Counted from the stretch's first letter, positions 32,625-41,760 are shown. The stretch is 50,943 bases of DNA from Bacteroidaceae bacterium (GCA_016286165.1 JAEESE010000023.1:1-50943), one strand, 5' to 3'. Made by a program: numbers and translations. Notes: a model not told the origin generated them from the letters alone.

Positions 32625-33647
32625 ATGATAGGTCATCTCATTCATAAAGAGTTCCTGCAGATACGGCGCAACGCATTCCTGCCACGCCTCATCGTGCTGT
32701 TTCCCATTGTCATCATGTGTGTGATGCCGTGGGTGATGCAGATGGAGGTAAAGAACGTCGTGGTGGAGGTTGTGGATATCGACCACACGGTAGCTTCGCA
32801 ACGACTCATCCAGCAGATTGCCGCCAGCAACTACTTCATCTTCGGCGGCCAGCGAGCCTCTTACGCCGAGGCCATGAAGGATATCGAAAAGGGCAAGGCC
32901 GACATCATCCTCGAGATTCGCGACGGCCGCTATCTCATCGCTGCCAACGCCGTCAACGGCACCAAAGGAAGCCTCGGCAGCGCCTATCTCAGCCAAATCA
33001 TAGCCAGCAGCCAAGGATCCAACTCCCTCCTCCTATACAACAAGCACCAGAACTACAAGCTCTTCATGATTCCCGCCCTCTTTGCCATCGTGATGATGCT
33101 GATGACGGGGTTTCTGCCTACCCTGAACATCGTTGGCGAGAAGGAGGCCGGCACGATCGAGCAGATCAACGTGACGCCCGTTGCCAAGTGGGCCTTCATC
33201 CTGTCCAAACTGATTCCCTATTGGCTGATAGCGCTGTTCATCATCACCGTCTGCCTCCTCTTGGCGTGGCTGGTCTATGGCATCACGCCCGCCGGCCCCG
33301 TGGCGCTCATCTATCTGTTGGCGATGCTGCTGGCGCTGTTCTTCTCATCGTTGGGCCTCATCATCTCCAACTACAGCGACACGATGCAGCAGGCCATCTT
33401 CGTCATGTGGTTCTTCGTGGTTTGCCTGCTGCTGCTCAGCGGCCTGTTCACACCGACGCGCTCGATGCCCGACTGGGCTTACGCGACAACCTACGTCAAT
33501 CCCATGCATTATTTCATTGAGGCCATCCGCACGGTATTCATTCGCGGAGGAGGCTTCGCAGCCATTGCCCATCAAGTCCTGGCACTTGCCGCCATCGGGC
33601 TCGTGATGAGCGGTTGGGCGGTGGTGAGCTACCGTAAGAACAGCTGA
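32625..33647 (+). CDS. ABC-2 type permease (YbhR type)
   Basis: The 340-residue permease mirrors its neighbour: an N-terminal segment (AFLPRLIVLFPIVIMCVMPW), a periplasmic domain with VVDIDHTVASQRLIQQI, then five segments including LFMIPALFAIVMMLMTGFLP and the conserved NIVGEKEAGTIEQINVTP. It pairs with the first permease to form the membrane channel. It is the last gene of the exporter operon, and a strong terminator follows 31 bases after the stop. The 82-base gap upstream is filled by a tandem array rather than a promoter. Confidence 0.92.
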   Translation: MIGHLIHKEFLQIRRNAFLPRLIVLFPIVIMCVMPWVMQMEVKNVVVEVVDIDHTVASQRLIQQIAASNYFIFGGQRASYAEAMKDIEKGKADIILEIRDGRYLIAANAVNGTKGSLGSAYLSQIIASSQGSNSLLLYNKHQNYKLFMIPALFAIVMMLMTGFLPTLNIVGEKEAGTIEQINVTPVAKWAFILSKLIPYWLIALFIITVCLLLAWLVYGITPAGPVALIYLLAMLLALFFSSLGLIISNYSDTMQQAIFVMWFFVVCLLLLSGLFTPTRSMPDWAYATTYVNPMHYFIEAIRTVFIRGGGFAAIAHQVLALAAIGLVMSGWAVVSYRKNS

Positions 33648-33677
33648 GAAAGCTGCTGAAAGTGAAAATATTTATTA

Positions 33678-33715
33678 AATCCCGAAGCAGACGTGTACTA
33701 CTTCGGGATTTTTTT
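33678..33715 (+). terminator. Strong rho-independent terminator of the exporter operon
   Basis: AATCCCGAAG (33678-33687) and CTTCGGGATT (33701-33710) form a perfect 10-bp stem followed by a run of T. Confidence 0.95.
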
Positions 33716-33716
33716 G

Positions 33717-33724
33717 TATTTTTG
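33717..33724 (+). promoter_or_regulatory. -7 promoter box for rhaA-lrgAB
   Basis: TATTTTTG matches TAnnTTTG and lies 45 bases before the rhaA ATG. It abuts the T-run of the preceding terminator, so its -33 region overlaps the terminator hairpin. Confidence 0.6.
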
Positions 33725-33768
33725 TGGCGGAAAACGAAATCATAACAACTTATAAACAAAAAAACATC

Positions 33769-35019
33769 ATGAAAGAAGAACTGATTCGCAAGTCTTACGA
33801 GATTGCACGTGAACGTTATGCCGCCATAGGCGTTGACACTGACAAGGCGATTGAACAACTGGAAAAGACGCCCATCAGCCTGCATTGCTGGCAGGCCGAC
33901 GATGTTGTAGGTTTCGAGCGCAACGAAGCGCTCAGCGGTGGTATTCAGACCACGGGCAACTACCCCGGTCGTGCACGTAATATTGAAGAGGTGCGGGCCG
34001 ACGTGTCCTTCGCCAAGAGCCTCCTCGCCGGTAACCACCGTCTGAACCTCCACGAGATATACGGCGATTTCGGCGGACAGTTCGTGGACCGCGACCAGGT
34101 GGAGCCCAAGCACTTCGACAGCTGGATTGAGTGGGCCAAGGAACAGGGCCTGAAACTGGATTTCAATTCGACGAGCTTCTCGCACCCCAAGAGCGGTGAG
34201 CTCACCTTGTCGAACCCCGACCCTGCCATCCGCGAGTTCTGGATTGAGCATACCAAGCGCTGCCGCCGCATTGCCGATTACATGGGCAAGGCTCAGGGCG
34301 ACCCCGCCATCATGAACATCTGGGTACACGACGGCTCGAAGGACCTCACCGTAGAGCGCAAGCGCTACCGCGAAATTTTCGCCGAGAGCCTCGACGAGAT
34401 ACTGAAGGAGGACCTGCCGGGCATGAAGACCTGCCTCGAAGCCAAGCTCTTCGGCATCGGCCTCGAAAGCTACACCGTTGGTTCCCATGACTTCGTCGCC
34501 GGCTACTGCGCCACCCGCAAACTGATGTACACGCTCGACACAGGCCACTACGAGCAAACGGAGAACGTATCGGATATGGTCGCCTCGCTGCTGCTGTTCG
34601 TACCAGAACTGATGCTCCACGTCTCGCGCCCCGTGCGTTGGGACAGCGACCACGTCACCATCATGAACGACCAGACGCTCGACCTGTTCAAGGAGCTCGT
34701 CCGTGCCGACGCTCTCAACCGCGCTCATATCGGCCTCGATTATTTCGACGCCAGCATCAATCGCATAGGAGCATATATTATAGGTACCCGCGCGACCCAG
34801 AAGTGCCTGCTCCAAGCCCTCCTCGAGCCCCTCGCCAAGCTGCGTGAATACGAGGACCGCGGCCAGCACTTCGAGCGCCTTGCCCTGCTCGAGGAAGCCA
34901 AATCGCTCCCCTTCGGTGCCGTATTCGACTACTTCAACCTCAAGAACAATGTTCCTGTCGGCGAGGAGTTTATCCCCGCGATTCAGGCATACGAGAAGGA
35001 AGTGACGAGCAAGCGATAA
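33769..35019 (+). CDS. rhaA: L-rhamnose isomerase
   Basis: The 416-residue enzyme converts L-rhamnose to L-rhamnulose in the cytoplasm with a divalent metal. It opens with KSYEIARERYAAIGVD and ISLHCWQADDVVGFE, and contains INWVH-type NIWVHDGSKD and KLFGIGLESYTVGSHDFVAGYC. The metal-site region LDTGHYEQTENVSDMVASLLLF is followed by RPVRWDSDHV. Length is typical. The ATG at 33769 is 45 bases after a -7 box. lrgA starts 6 bases after the stop. Rhamnulokinase is not in the window, and the aldolase rhaD lies 9 kb away on the same strand. Confidence 0.95.
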   Translation: MKEELIRKSYEIARERYAAIGVDTDKAIEQLEKTPISLHCWQADDVVGFERNEALSGGIQTTGNYPGRARNIEEVRADVSFAKSLLAGNHRLNLHEIYGDFGGQFVDRDQVEPKHFDSWIEWAKEQGLKLDFNSTSFSHPKSGELTLSNPDPAIREFWIEHTKRCRRIADYMGKAQGDPAIMNIWVHDGSKDLTVERKRYREIFAESLDEILKEDLPGMKTCLEAKLFGIGLESYTVGSHDFVAGYCATRKLMYTLDTGHYEQTENVSDMVASLLLFVPELMLHVSRPVRWDSDHVTIMNDQTLDLFKELVRADALNRAHIGLDYFDASINRIGAYIIGTRATQKCLLQALLEPLAKLREYEDRGQHFERLALLEEAKSLPFGAVFDYFNLKNNVPVGEEFIPAIQAYEKEVTSKR

Positions 35020-35025
35020 CCTGTT

Positions 35026-35397
35026 ATGATACGACAGTGCTTCATTATCTTCGCCTGTCTTGCTGTGGGTGAGGTGATTGTCTGGCTTACAGGCATCACC
35101 ATCCCCAGCAGCATTATCGGCATGTTATTGCTGACGGCCCTGTTGCAGCTGCGAGCCATCAAGCTGGAATGGGTCAAGGGGATGTCAGATTTCCTCATCT
35201 CCAATATGGGTTTCTTTTTCGTGCCGCCGGGCGTGGCACTTATGCTTTACCTCGACCTCATCAAGGCCGAGCTACTGCCTATTGTCGTAGCTACCGTCGT
35301 CAGTACCGTGCTGGTGCTTGTTGTGACGGGTTGGATTCATCAGATAAGCGAAAAAGGCGAAAGAGTGAGAACTGACGATGGAGATACTGCAGAATAA
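35026..35397 (+). CDS. lrgA: CidA/LrgA-family membrane protein
   Basis: The 123-residue protein has four membrane helices. It carries the family's features in order: an N-terminal helix with CLAVGEVIVWLTG, IPSSIIGMLLLTALLQLRAI, then a NMGFFFVPPGVALMLYLDLI motif. It is the small partner of LrgB. The pair was first described as holin/antiholin-like, but related systems carry pyruvate in Bacillus and glycolate/glycerate in plants. It starts 6 bases after rhaA and overlaps lrgB by 20 bases, so the three genes are translated from one mRNA and a link to rhamnose products is likely. Confidence 0.9.
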   Translation: MIRQCFIIFACLAVGEVIVWLTGITIPSSIIGMLLLTALLQLRAIKLEWVKGMSDFLISNMGFFFVPPGVALMLYLDLIKAELLPIVVATVVSTVLVLVVTGWIHQISEKGERVRTDDGDTAE

Positions 35398-36070
35398 CCT
35401 TGTATTGCTGGCACTGACATTCGGCATCTTCTACGGTGCTCGCCAGTTTCAGAAGTGGACAGGATGGATTGTCCTCAATCCCATACTGGTGACCATCGCC
35501 GTGCTTATCGTCCTGCTGAAGCTGACGGGCATCAGCTACGAGACGTATTCGCAGGCGGGCGGCTACATAGAATTCTGGCTCAAGCCTGCCATCGTGGCCT
35601 TGGGTGTTCCGCTCTATCAGAACCTCGGACAGATTCGCCGTCAGTTCCTGCCTATCTTCTTCTCGCAGCTGGTAGGGTGTGTCATTGGGGTTGTCAGCGT
35701 CGTGGTGATAGCGCAGGCGATGGGTGCCTCGCGCGAAACCATCATCTCGCTGGCACCCAAATCAGTGACCACGCCCATAGCCATGGAAGTGTGTCAGTCC
35801 TTGGGCGGTATCCCGTCGCTCACCGCTGCTATCGTCGTTTCCGTAGGGCTCTTCGGCGCTGTCTTCGGTTTCAAAGTATTAGAGGTGTGGCACGTCAAGA
35901 ATCCTTATTCCCAGGGACTTAGCATCGGGACAGCCTCCCATGCCGTGGGGACGTCCCGGGCGATGGAGAAGGGAGCCTCCTATGGTGCCTATGCCTCCTT
36001 AGGCCTCATCCTAAACGGTGTCCTGACAGCCCTGCTTGCCCCCTTCATCCTGAAAATCATGGGCATCTGA
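35378..36070 (+). CDS. lrgB: LrgB-family membrane protein
   Basis: The 230-residue protein has about seven membrane segments. Family motifs are visible: FWLKPAIVALGVPLYQNLGQ, LAPKSVTTPIAMEVCQSLGG and a C-terminal GTASHAVGTSRAMEKGASYG. Its start overlaps the end of lrgA by 20 bases. Together they form the LrgAB transporter. Position behind rhaA suggests import or efflux of a small acid from rhamnose breakdown, such as lactate or pyruvate, but this is inference. The 143-base gap after it is filled with a repeat array rather than a terminator. Confidence 0.92.
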   Translation: MEILQNNLVLLALTFGIFYGARQFQKWTGWIVLNPILVTIAVLIVLLKLTGISYETYSQAGGYIEFWLKPAIVALGVPLYQNLGQIRRQFLPIFFSQLVGCVIGVVSVVVIAQAMGASRETIISLAPKSVTTPIAMEVCQSLGGIPSLTAAIVVSVGLFGAVFGFKVLEVWHVKNPYSQGLSIGTASHAVGTSRAMEKGASYGAYASLGLILNGVLTALLAPFILKIMGI

Positions 36071-36076
36071 AAAAAC

Positions 36077-36182
36077 CTCGTGATAACGAGAAGAAAACTT
36101 CGTGATAACGAAAAAAGCACCTCGTGATAACGAAATCCCGTGATAACGTTATAACGACAAAAACGACAAAAACGACAAAAGA
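36077..36182. repeat. Tandem array (CGTGATAACG, then ACAAAAACG units)
   Basis: Four copies of CGTGATAACG spaced 16-22 bases apart are followed by three copies of a 9-base ACGACAAAA unit. The reverse complement CGTTATCACG recurs at 46219 in a similar array. Confidence 0.8.
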
Positions 36183-36212
36183 AAAAAAATAACAACCAAA
36201 CCCTAAACAACT

Positions 36213-37559
36213 ATGAGTAAGAACTCATCCTCATTGAAGAGCACCATTGCGGTCTCTTTGACTAATTATCTGGATGCCGGAGCTATCGTGGCGGGTGCCA
36301 GCGGCTTGACGCTTTGGCAGAAGTACCTCGGGCTGTCGGAACTGCACCTTGGATGGCTTAACTTTATCAGCGCCAACGCCTTGGGCGCTGCCATTGGTGC
36401 CATCATCGGCGGCTTCCTGGCCGACAAATACGGGCGCAAGTTCATCTACACCTACAACCTGCTCGTCTATATGACAGGGGTGCTGCTGGTGATGCTGTCC
36501 GTCAACTACCCCATGCTCCTCTGCGGTTTCCTCATCACCGGCATCAGCGTTGGTATCGGCGTTCCAGCCTCTTGGACCTATATCTCCGAGAGTTCCGAGG
36601 TGAACAACCGCGGCCGTAATATCTGCATCTCACAGATGTCGTGGGGCTTCGGGCCTATGATCATCCTGCTGCTGGGCATGTTCTTCGCCCCCGGCGGCTA
36701 CCTCTTCGGTTGGGTGGAAGCCATAGGCCATGCCATTGGCGGTGCCGGCCTGTCGGGCGACGCGCTCAATGTGTTCAGTTCGCGCGTGGTGTTCTTCTCC
36801 CTCTTCGTGGTAGCTTTCATAGCCTGGAACCTCCAGCGCAAGCTCGACGAGAGCAGCGAATGGAAAGCGGCGAAGGAGGCGGCGAAGGCTCGCGGCGAAG
36901 ATACGGGCTTGTTGCACGCCATGGGCCAGCTGTTTACCAACAAGATAGCCGTTCGCACAGTGGCTTTCCTGGCCGCCATCTACCTGACATGGAACCTTGT
37001 GGCCTCCGTGATGGGTTTCTTCCAGCCTCATATCTATGAGACGGCGGGCGGCCTGAGCAACGAATACGCCAATATGCTGAGCTGTGCGGGATGGGTCGTA
37101 GTGGTTGCCGTCACGTTCTGCCTGTCGTTCTTCATCGACCGCATATCGCACAAGCTCATCTACATCTTAGGTCTTGTAGCCGCCATCGCCACTTGGGTAA
37201 TCATCATCAAGGGCGTGACGGGCGTTGGCAGCCTGTGGGCTTTCTCCATCCTCTGGGGTGTAAACGGCGGCCTTAGCGTGCAGATCTTCTACGCCCTTTG
37301 GGGCAGCGAGCTGTTCCCCGCCAAGTTCCGTGCCGGAGCGCAAGGTCTGATGTTCTTCTTAGTCCGTGGTCTCTCGGCCGTCTGGGGCCTTATCTTCACC
37401 TATATCTACGGCGAGAACGGCGAAGGCTTCACCATGGCAGCCTGGTGCATGGTAGCTCTCCTGCTTCTCTCCCTCGTCATCGGCGTCATCGGAGCCCCCA
37501 ATACGCGCGGCAAGAGCCTCCAGCAGATTACCGAGGAGCGGTACGGGGATACGGTTTAA
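36213..37559 (+). CDS. MFS sugar-porter-type transporter
   Basis: The 448-residue protein has twelve membrane segments and motifs of the sugar-porter family: GGFLADKYGRKFIYTYNLL between helices 2 and 3, and a PASWTYISESSEVNNRGR motif after helix 4 in the place of the usual P-x-Y-x-x-E-x-x-P-x-x-x-R-G. FPAKFRAGAQG follows after helix 10. It probably imports a sugar by proton symport. Being on the same strand downstream of rhaA-lrgAB, it could be the L-rhamnose importer, but no sequence feature proves the substrate. The next gene, another MFS transporter, begins 87 bases after its stop. Confidence 0.9.
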   Translation: MSKNSSSLKSTIAVSLTNYLDAGAIVAGASGLTLWQKYLGLSELHLGWLNFISANALGAAIGAIIGGFLADKYGRKFIYTYNLLVYMTGVLLVMLSVNYPMLLCGFLITGISVGIGVPASWTYISESSEVNNRGRNICISQMSWGFGPMIILLLGMFFAPGGYLFGWVEAIGHAIGGAGLSGDALNVFSSRVVFFSLFVVAFIAWNLQRKLDESSEWKAAKEAAKARGEDTGLLHAMGQLFTNKIAVRTVAFLAAIYLTWNLVASVMGFFQPHIYETAGGLSNEYANMLSCAGWVVVVAVTFCLSFFIDRISHKLIYILGLVAAIATWVIIIKGVTGVGSLWAFSILWGVNGGLSVQIFYALWGSELFPAKFRAGAQGLMFFLVRGLSAVWGLIFTYIYGENGEGFTMAAWCMVALLLLSLVIGVIGAPNTRGKSLQQITEERYGDTV

Positions 37560-37610
37560 GGTAGCCGGCACCGAAGATGTCTTAAAAGAAGAAATATGCC
37601 AATTGCTATA

Positions 37611-37637
37611 TTGTAGCGTTAAAGCTTTGCGCTACAA
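37611..37637 (+). other. Hairpin just upstream of the second MFS gene
   Basis: TTGTAGCG (37611-37618) and CGCTACAA (37630-37637) pair perfectly around an 11-base loop. The stem ends 8 bases before the ATG at 37646, so it would cover the ribosome-binding region if it forms in the mRNA. Confidence 0.5.
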
Positions 37638-37645
37638 GTTGACGT

Positions 37646-38854
37646 ATGGAAAAACGTGAACGACTATGGAATAGAAACTACCTTAGGGTGATGACGGCGA
37701 ATTTCGCGCTGTTCTTCGCCTTCTACCTGTTGACGCCCTTGCTGCCATTGTACCTCGTGGAGCGTTTTGATGCTACGAAGGACGTAGTGGGCTTGGTGCT
37801 GAGCGGCTACACGCTCACGGCTCTGCTGGCACGACCTTTCAGCGGTTTCCTCGTCGACTCATTTCCACGGAAGCGTGTGCTGATGGTGTGCTATGCCCTG
37901 TTCTTCATCTTCTTTGGCGGCTACTTAGGTGCTTCGTCGCTGCTGCTGTTCACAATCGTCAGGACGCTTCACGGAGCTCCCTTCGGCGCACTTACGGTGG
38001 CCAATTCTACCATGGCGATAGATGTGCTGCCGTCGTCGCGACGCAACGAGGGTATCGGCTACTACGGTCTGAGCAACAACCTGGCTATGGCCATAGCGCC
38101 TACGGTGGCCATCTACCTCTACAAGGCGACCGACAACTTCGAGCTGCTGTTCTGGCTGGCCCTGCTGATAGCCGGTCTTGGCATGGCAGTAGACGCCGGC
38201 GTGAAGAACGAACAGTCGAAGCCCCATGCCCCCGTGAGGCCTAAGGGCGAAAAGGTGAGATGGGTGTCGATGGACCGTTTTTTCCTCCTCCGTGGTTGGT
38301 TATTGGCCGTGAATATGGTATTCTTCGGGTTCTGCTTCGGCGTGATGAGCAACTACCTTGCCATCTACAGCAAGGAGGTCATGGGCATCACGGGCGGCAC
38401 CGGCACTTGGTTCCTGCTGCTCTCTTTGGGGCTGGTGTGCTCACGTCTGCAAGGCGCGAAGGCTCTGCGCGAAGGCAAACTCGTGATGAACGCCAGCGAG
38501 GGCGTCATCATCTCCAGCGTGGCTTACCTCGTCTTCGTGCTTTTTCCCAACAGCTTCGGCTACTACGCATCGGCCGTCATGCTCGGACTGGGCAACGGCC
38601 ATATGTGGCCTGCGTTCCAGAACATGATTATTTCTATGGCCCATCACAACGAGCGCGGCACAGCCAACTCGACGCTTCTCATCTCATGGGACGTCGGCAT
38701 CGGGGTGGGTGTGCTCGCAGGTGGGTTCGTAGCCGAACTGATAGGTTACAAGGCGGCGTTCTGGATGGTAGCCGTAGCGCAACTGGCAGGAATGGCCATC
38801 TTTCTCCTTCGCACTCGTACCTTCTATGAAAAGAAAGTGATTTCCTTTTCTTGA
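37646..38854 (+). CDS. MFS transporter, drug/metabolite-exporter-like
   Basis: The 402-residue protein has twelve predicted segments. It opens with NYLRVMTANFALFFAFYLLTPLLPLYL and has LVLSGYTLTALLARPFSGFLVDSFPRKRVL, the motif-A region, followed by a long central loop (SKPHAPVRPKGEKVRW). The pattern fits DHA1-like MFS exporters rather than sugar porters. The substrate cannot be inferred. It is downstream of the sugar-porter gene in the same direction, with a hairpin next to its ribosome-binding region. It converges with the LRR protein gene, the 68-base gap holding a REP-like palindrome. Confidence 0.88.
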   Translation: MEKRERLWNRNYLRVMTANFALFFAFYLLTPLLPLYLVERFDATKDVVGLVLSGYTLTALLARPFSGFLVDSFPRKRVLMVCYALFFIFFGGYLGASSLLLFTIVRTLHGAPFGALTVANSTMAIDVLPSSRRNEGIGYYGLSNNLAMAIAPTVAIYLYKATDNFELLFWLALLIAGLGMAVDAGVKNEQSKPHAPVRPKGEKVRWVSMDRFFLLRGWLLAVNMVFFGFCFGVMSNYLAIYSKEVMGITGGTGTWFLLLSLGLVCSRLQGAKALREGKLVMNASEGVIISSVAYLVFVLFPNSFGYYASAVMLGLGNGHMWPAFQNMIISMAHHNERGTANSTLLISWDVGIGVGVLAGGFVAELIGYKAAFWMVAVAQLAGMAIFLLRTRTFYEKKVISFS

Positions 38855-38860
38855 CGGTGA

Positions 38861-38912
38861 CCACCCTTCCCCCCTCCTTAACAGGGGAGGGGGTTAGGGG
38901 GAGAGGCCAGCC
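38861..38912 (+). repeat. REP-like family B, intergenic copy between convergent genes
   Basis: CCCCCCTCC-TTAACA-GGGGAGGGGG followed by TTAGGGGGAGAGGCC. It fills the gap between the MFS gene and the LRR gene, where the stem may also stop transcription. Confidence 0.85.
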
Positions 38913-38922
38913 GGGGTTTGTT

Positions 38923-41430
38923 TTATTCCTTGCCCAGAATGATATTCACCAGCTTGGTCACATCGGCTATGGTGACCTGTCCGTCGCCGTTGACATCGCC
39001 GAGAATGCCGGGCTCCTCAATCTCGAAAATGCCGCCGCGGAAGATGGCTGTCGTCCAACCGGCTTCCTGATAGGCGCTGACCTTGCCCTTCGGGACGTAG
39101 AGCTTGCAGGTGGCAGTCATATTTCCGAAGTTGGTGGTTGTGACGGTTGGCGGCTCGGGCATGTGGGCGATGACCTTCGTGAGGGAATCGCAGGTGGACA
39201 TGATGTAATTGCCTATGGTTTTGATGCCCTCGGGCAGTTCAAGCGTCTTCAGTTCCTTATTGTGGTAGAAGGCGTAGTTGCCAAGGGCGGTTACGCTGCT
39301 TGGGACGACGGTGTTCTTGCAGCTGGCAATGAGGGTGTTCGTTGCGGTCTCAATGATGGCATTGCAGCCTTCTCGCGAATCGTACTTACCGTTGTCTTGG
39401 TCGACAGTGATGCTGATGAGGTCGTCGCAATCACTAAGCATATAGTCGTAGATGCGCGTTACGTTGGCTGGGATATAGATGGACCTGAGCTTGCTTTCAG
39501 CGAAGGCGTTGTAGGCAAGCTGAAGGTTGCCCTTCTGTGGGAAGATAATGGACTTAATGCCTGTTCCTGCGAATGAGTTGGAGTTAATCATTATCATGCT
39601 GTCGGGCAGGACGATGTGTTCGAGGTTCTGGCAGAAGCGGAATACATTGGTTTGTATATTCGAAACAGATTGCGGCAGGACTATGCTCTTAAGGTTTGTG
39701 GCACCGTAGAACGCCTCACTTACCAACTGAGTCAGCCCCGTGAAGAACTGCAACTCGTCGAAGGAGGTGATGGCGGTGTTGCCCTTGAAGTAGACTCCGA
39801 TGCTAGCCACCGCCGCGGCCTCGTCATAGCTGAGCTCGCCGTCCTCGTTGGTGTCCCAGTTGTCCACGCAGATGGCCTTGACGGCGGCATCGGCAAAGTC
39901 GATGTTCTTGATGGTCGATGGCTCGTAGATGACGGTGTAGGAGGCGGATTTCTTATCGAGCTCCAGCCAGTACTCATACGGGTTTTGCTGGTTATTGAAC
40001 TGCGTGGTGATGTCGACATTGTCCTTGAACACTTTGAACGTCTCGCCGGGCAGCACATCGATGTACATCTGCATGTCCGTAGTGAGCTGGTCCCATGGGA
40101 TTGTGGTCTGGGAAGCTCCTTCTGGGATGTAGTAATCGTAGACGCCTCCATCGTCCCACATCATCCAGACGCTGTTTTCGCGGCCTCCATGTCGGACGAA
40201 ATTGAAGGTGGCATAGGGTTCAGGTTCAGCCCAATAGATATAGATGTACGAGAACATATCTGACGGAACGGTCAATTGCACCTGGTAGTTTCCGTCGGTG
40301 GGCTGCGGCGCGGGTATGGTCTGTTCGGTGCTGCCGTGCTTGAAGACAATCTTCTCGAGGGCGAGGTCGTTGGCGGGAAGGGTCAGCGTAAGGAGGTCGC
40401 CGTTCATGGCGCCTGTCAGCTTCCAGATGGGCTCGGCGTTGGAGCCTGACATGGGTTTGGAGCCTGCGATGGCGTAGGAGATGTTCTTGGTGCCATTGAG
40501 CTGGACGAAGTTCATGGCGTTGGTCTTCCACGTAAACGTCAGGTCGAGCGTCATGTCGGTGGTGACATCGAAGAACTCGTCGAAATCTGTATTATAGTTG
40601 TTGGTCAGCGACCAATCGTAGCCCTGACGGACATAATGGCAGTCAACGTTTTGCTTGTCGTAGCGGGCCACAAGGACATAGCTCTGGAATTTGTCGATTT
40701 CATAGACCCCGGGCGTTTTGTAGTTCATCAGGGTGAGGCGGTCCGTGTCGTAACCGGCAGCGGAAAACGACTCGTAATTGCCTAAGCTGTAGAGCGCCAC
40801 GTCCTCGTTGTAGTTCGTTTGAGGGCAGGGCGAGATATTTGTTGTCAGACTCAGGTGTATGGGGGAATAAACGACATTGTAGAACTGATCCCAGGGCTTT
40901 ACATGATTATCCCTCAGATCGGCAATCTGTGTTGTGGTCTTGTCTGGCAAATAGGCTGTGACGTTGTTGAATGAGGTGGAGGTGAAATAGTTACTTATGT
41001 CCCCCTCGAAGGGGTAGCTGCGTCCATTGAACCTGAGGGTGTTGAACCCAAACATACCGCCTGGGACTTTTATGGGAGATTTCCAGACGGTGACATCGCC
41101 CTCAAAGGTGAGTGATTTGACATTGTGGTCGTTCGTGGAAATGCCCAGGTTCTCACCCTCGTCAATGCCTCGGATGTAGTAGGTCTTGCCTCCCTTGCTG
41201 ATGGTGGCTGGAACCGTCACCCAGGAGGACGTACTGACGATGTCGCGGATGAGGGCGTAGTAGCTCTCACTAATCTTATGTCCCTCCCAGTCATAATAGG
41301 AATAATATAGCCCATATAGGCATTGGCCATCGCTGATGGTGTCCCTGAACAGCACTGTCATCTGGGCTGAGGCAGTCCCTCCCGCCATCAGCAGGCAAAG
41401 CATCAATATTCTTTTCATGAACTTTTCCAT
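38923..41430 (-). CDS. Large secreted BspA-like leucine-rich-repeat protein with dockerin-like end
   Basis: The 835-residue protein has a signal peptide (RILMLCLLMAGGTASAQ). About 450 residues of beta-rich sequence precede an EF-hand-like segment (DNWDTNEDGELSYDEAAAV, about 510-530). LRR_5/BspA-type repeats follow from about 535 to 800 (for example LKSIVLPQSVSNIQTNVFRFCQ and LKTLELPEGIKTIGNYIM). The C-terminus, GDVNGDGQVTIADVTKLVNIIL, is a dockerin-like Ca2+-binding module common at the ends of Prevotella extracellular proteins. No type IX sorting domain is visible. BspA relatives bind fibronectin and other host proteins, so surface adhesion is a reasonable guess. An alternative start lies at 41418. 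Confidence 0.85.
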   Translation of the reverse strand: MEKFMKRILMLCLLMAGGTASAQMTVLFRDTISDGQCLYGLYYSYYDWEGHKISESYYALIRDIVSTSSWVTVPATISKGGKTYYIRGIDEGENLGISTNDHNVKSLTFEGDVTVWKSPIKVPGGMFGFNTLRFNGRSYPFEGDISNYFTSTSFNNVTAYLPDKTTTQIADLRDNHVKPWDQFYNVVYSPIHLSLTTNISPCPQTNYNEDVALYSLGNYESFSAAGYDTDRLTLMNYKTPGVYEIDKFQSYVLVARYDKQNVDCHYVRQGYDWSLTNNYNTDFDEFFDVTTDMTLDLTFTWKTNAMNFVQLNGTKNISYAIAGSKPMSGSNAEPIWKLTGAMNGDLLTLTLPANDLALEKIVFKHGSTEQTIPAPQPTDGNYQVQLTVPSDMFSYIYIYWAEPEPYATFNFVRHGGRENSVWMMWDDGGVYDYYIPEGASQTTIPWDQLTTDMQMYIDVLPGETFKVFKDNVDITTQFNNQQNPYEYWLELDKKSASYTVIYEPSTIKNIDFADAAVKAICVDNWDTNEDGELSYDEAAAVASIGVYFKGNTAITSFDELQFFTGLTQLVSEAFYGATNLKSIVLPQSVSNIQTNVFRFCQNLEHIVLPDSMIMINSNSFAGTGIKSIIFPQKGNLQLAYNAFAESKLRSIYIPANVTRIYDYMLSDCDDLISITVDQDNGKYDSREGCNAIIETATNTLIASCKNTVVPSSVTALGNYAFYHNKELKTLELPEGIKTIGNYIMSTCDSLTKVIAHMPEPPTVTTTNFGNMTATCKLYVPKGKVSAYQEAGWTTAIFRGGIFEIEEPGILGDVNGDGQVTIADVTKLVNIILGKE

Positions 41431-41511
41431 AACATTATTAGTTTAAAGGGTTCTACTGGTGTTTGCTAATAGTTAGTCATCCTCATCGCCTTTCATCGCC
41501 ACAAAGTTACA

Positions 41512-41519
41512 ATTAATAT
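41512..41519 (-). promoter_or_regulatory. -7 promoter box for the LRR protein
   Basis: Minus-strand TAACTTTG matches TAnnTTTG and lies about 80 bases upstream of the LRR gene start. Confidence 0.5.
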
Positions 41520-41565
41520 TTCAAACCACCTAATTTTAGACCACTTTTTTAGAAAAATAGAAAAA

Positions 41566-41760
41566 CATTCATGACCATTCATGTACCCATTAATGGCTAT
41601 TCGTGTGAAAAAAGGAAAGCTTTTCTTTCACATCTAATATCCACGAATGATTTTCATGTAATTTCCATTAATTTTCATGACCATTCATGTCCTCGTTTTC
41701 GTCCGTTCGTAAACCCATTTATGACCGCTCGTAAACCCCTTTATGTCCGTTCGTGTGAAG
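41566..41760. repeat. Dispersed repeat built on CATTCATGACCATTCATGT
   Basis: A 50-base block (41566-41615) recurs almost unchanged at 47275-47321, including ATGGCTATTCGTGTGAAAAA at its end. Degenerate subunits (CATTCATGTCC, GTCCGTTCGTAAACCC, GACCGCTCGTAAACCC) continue to 41760. There is no open frame of interest. Confidence 0.75.

Noticed and set aside
33538..34869. 443-residue minus-strand frame across rhaA
   Set aside because: rhaA on the plus strand is unmistakable. The opposite frame is a by-product of its codon usage.
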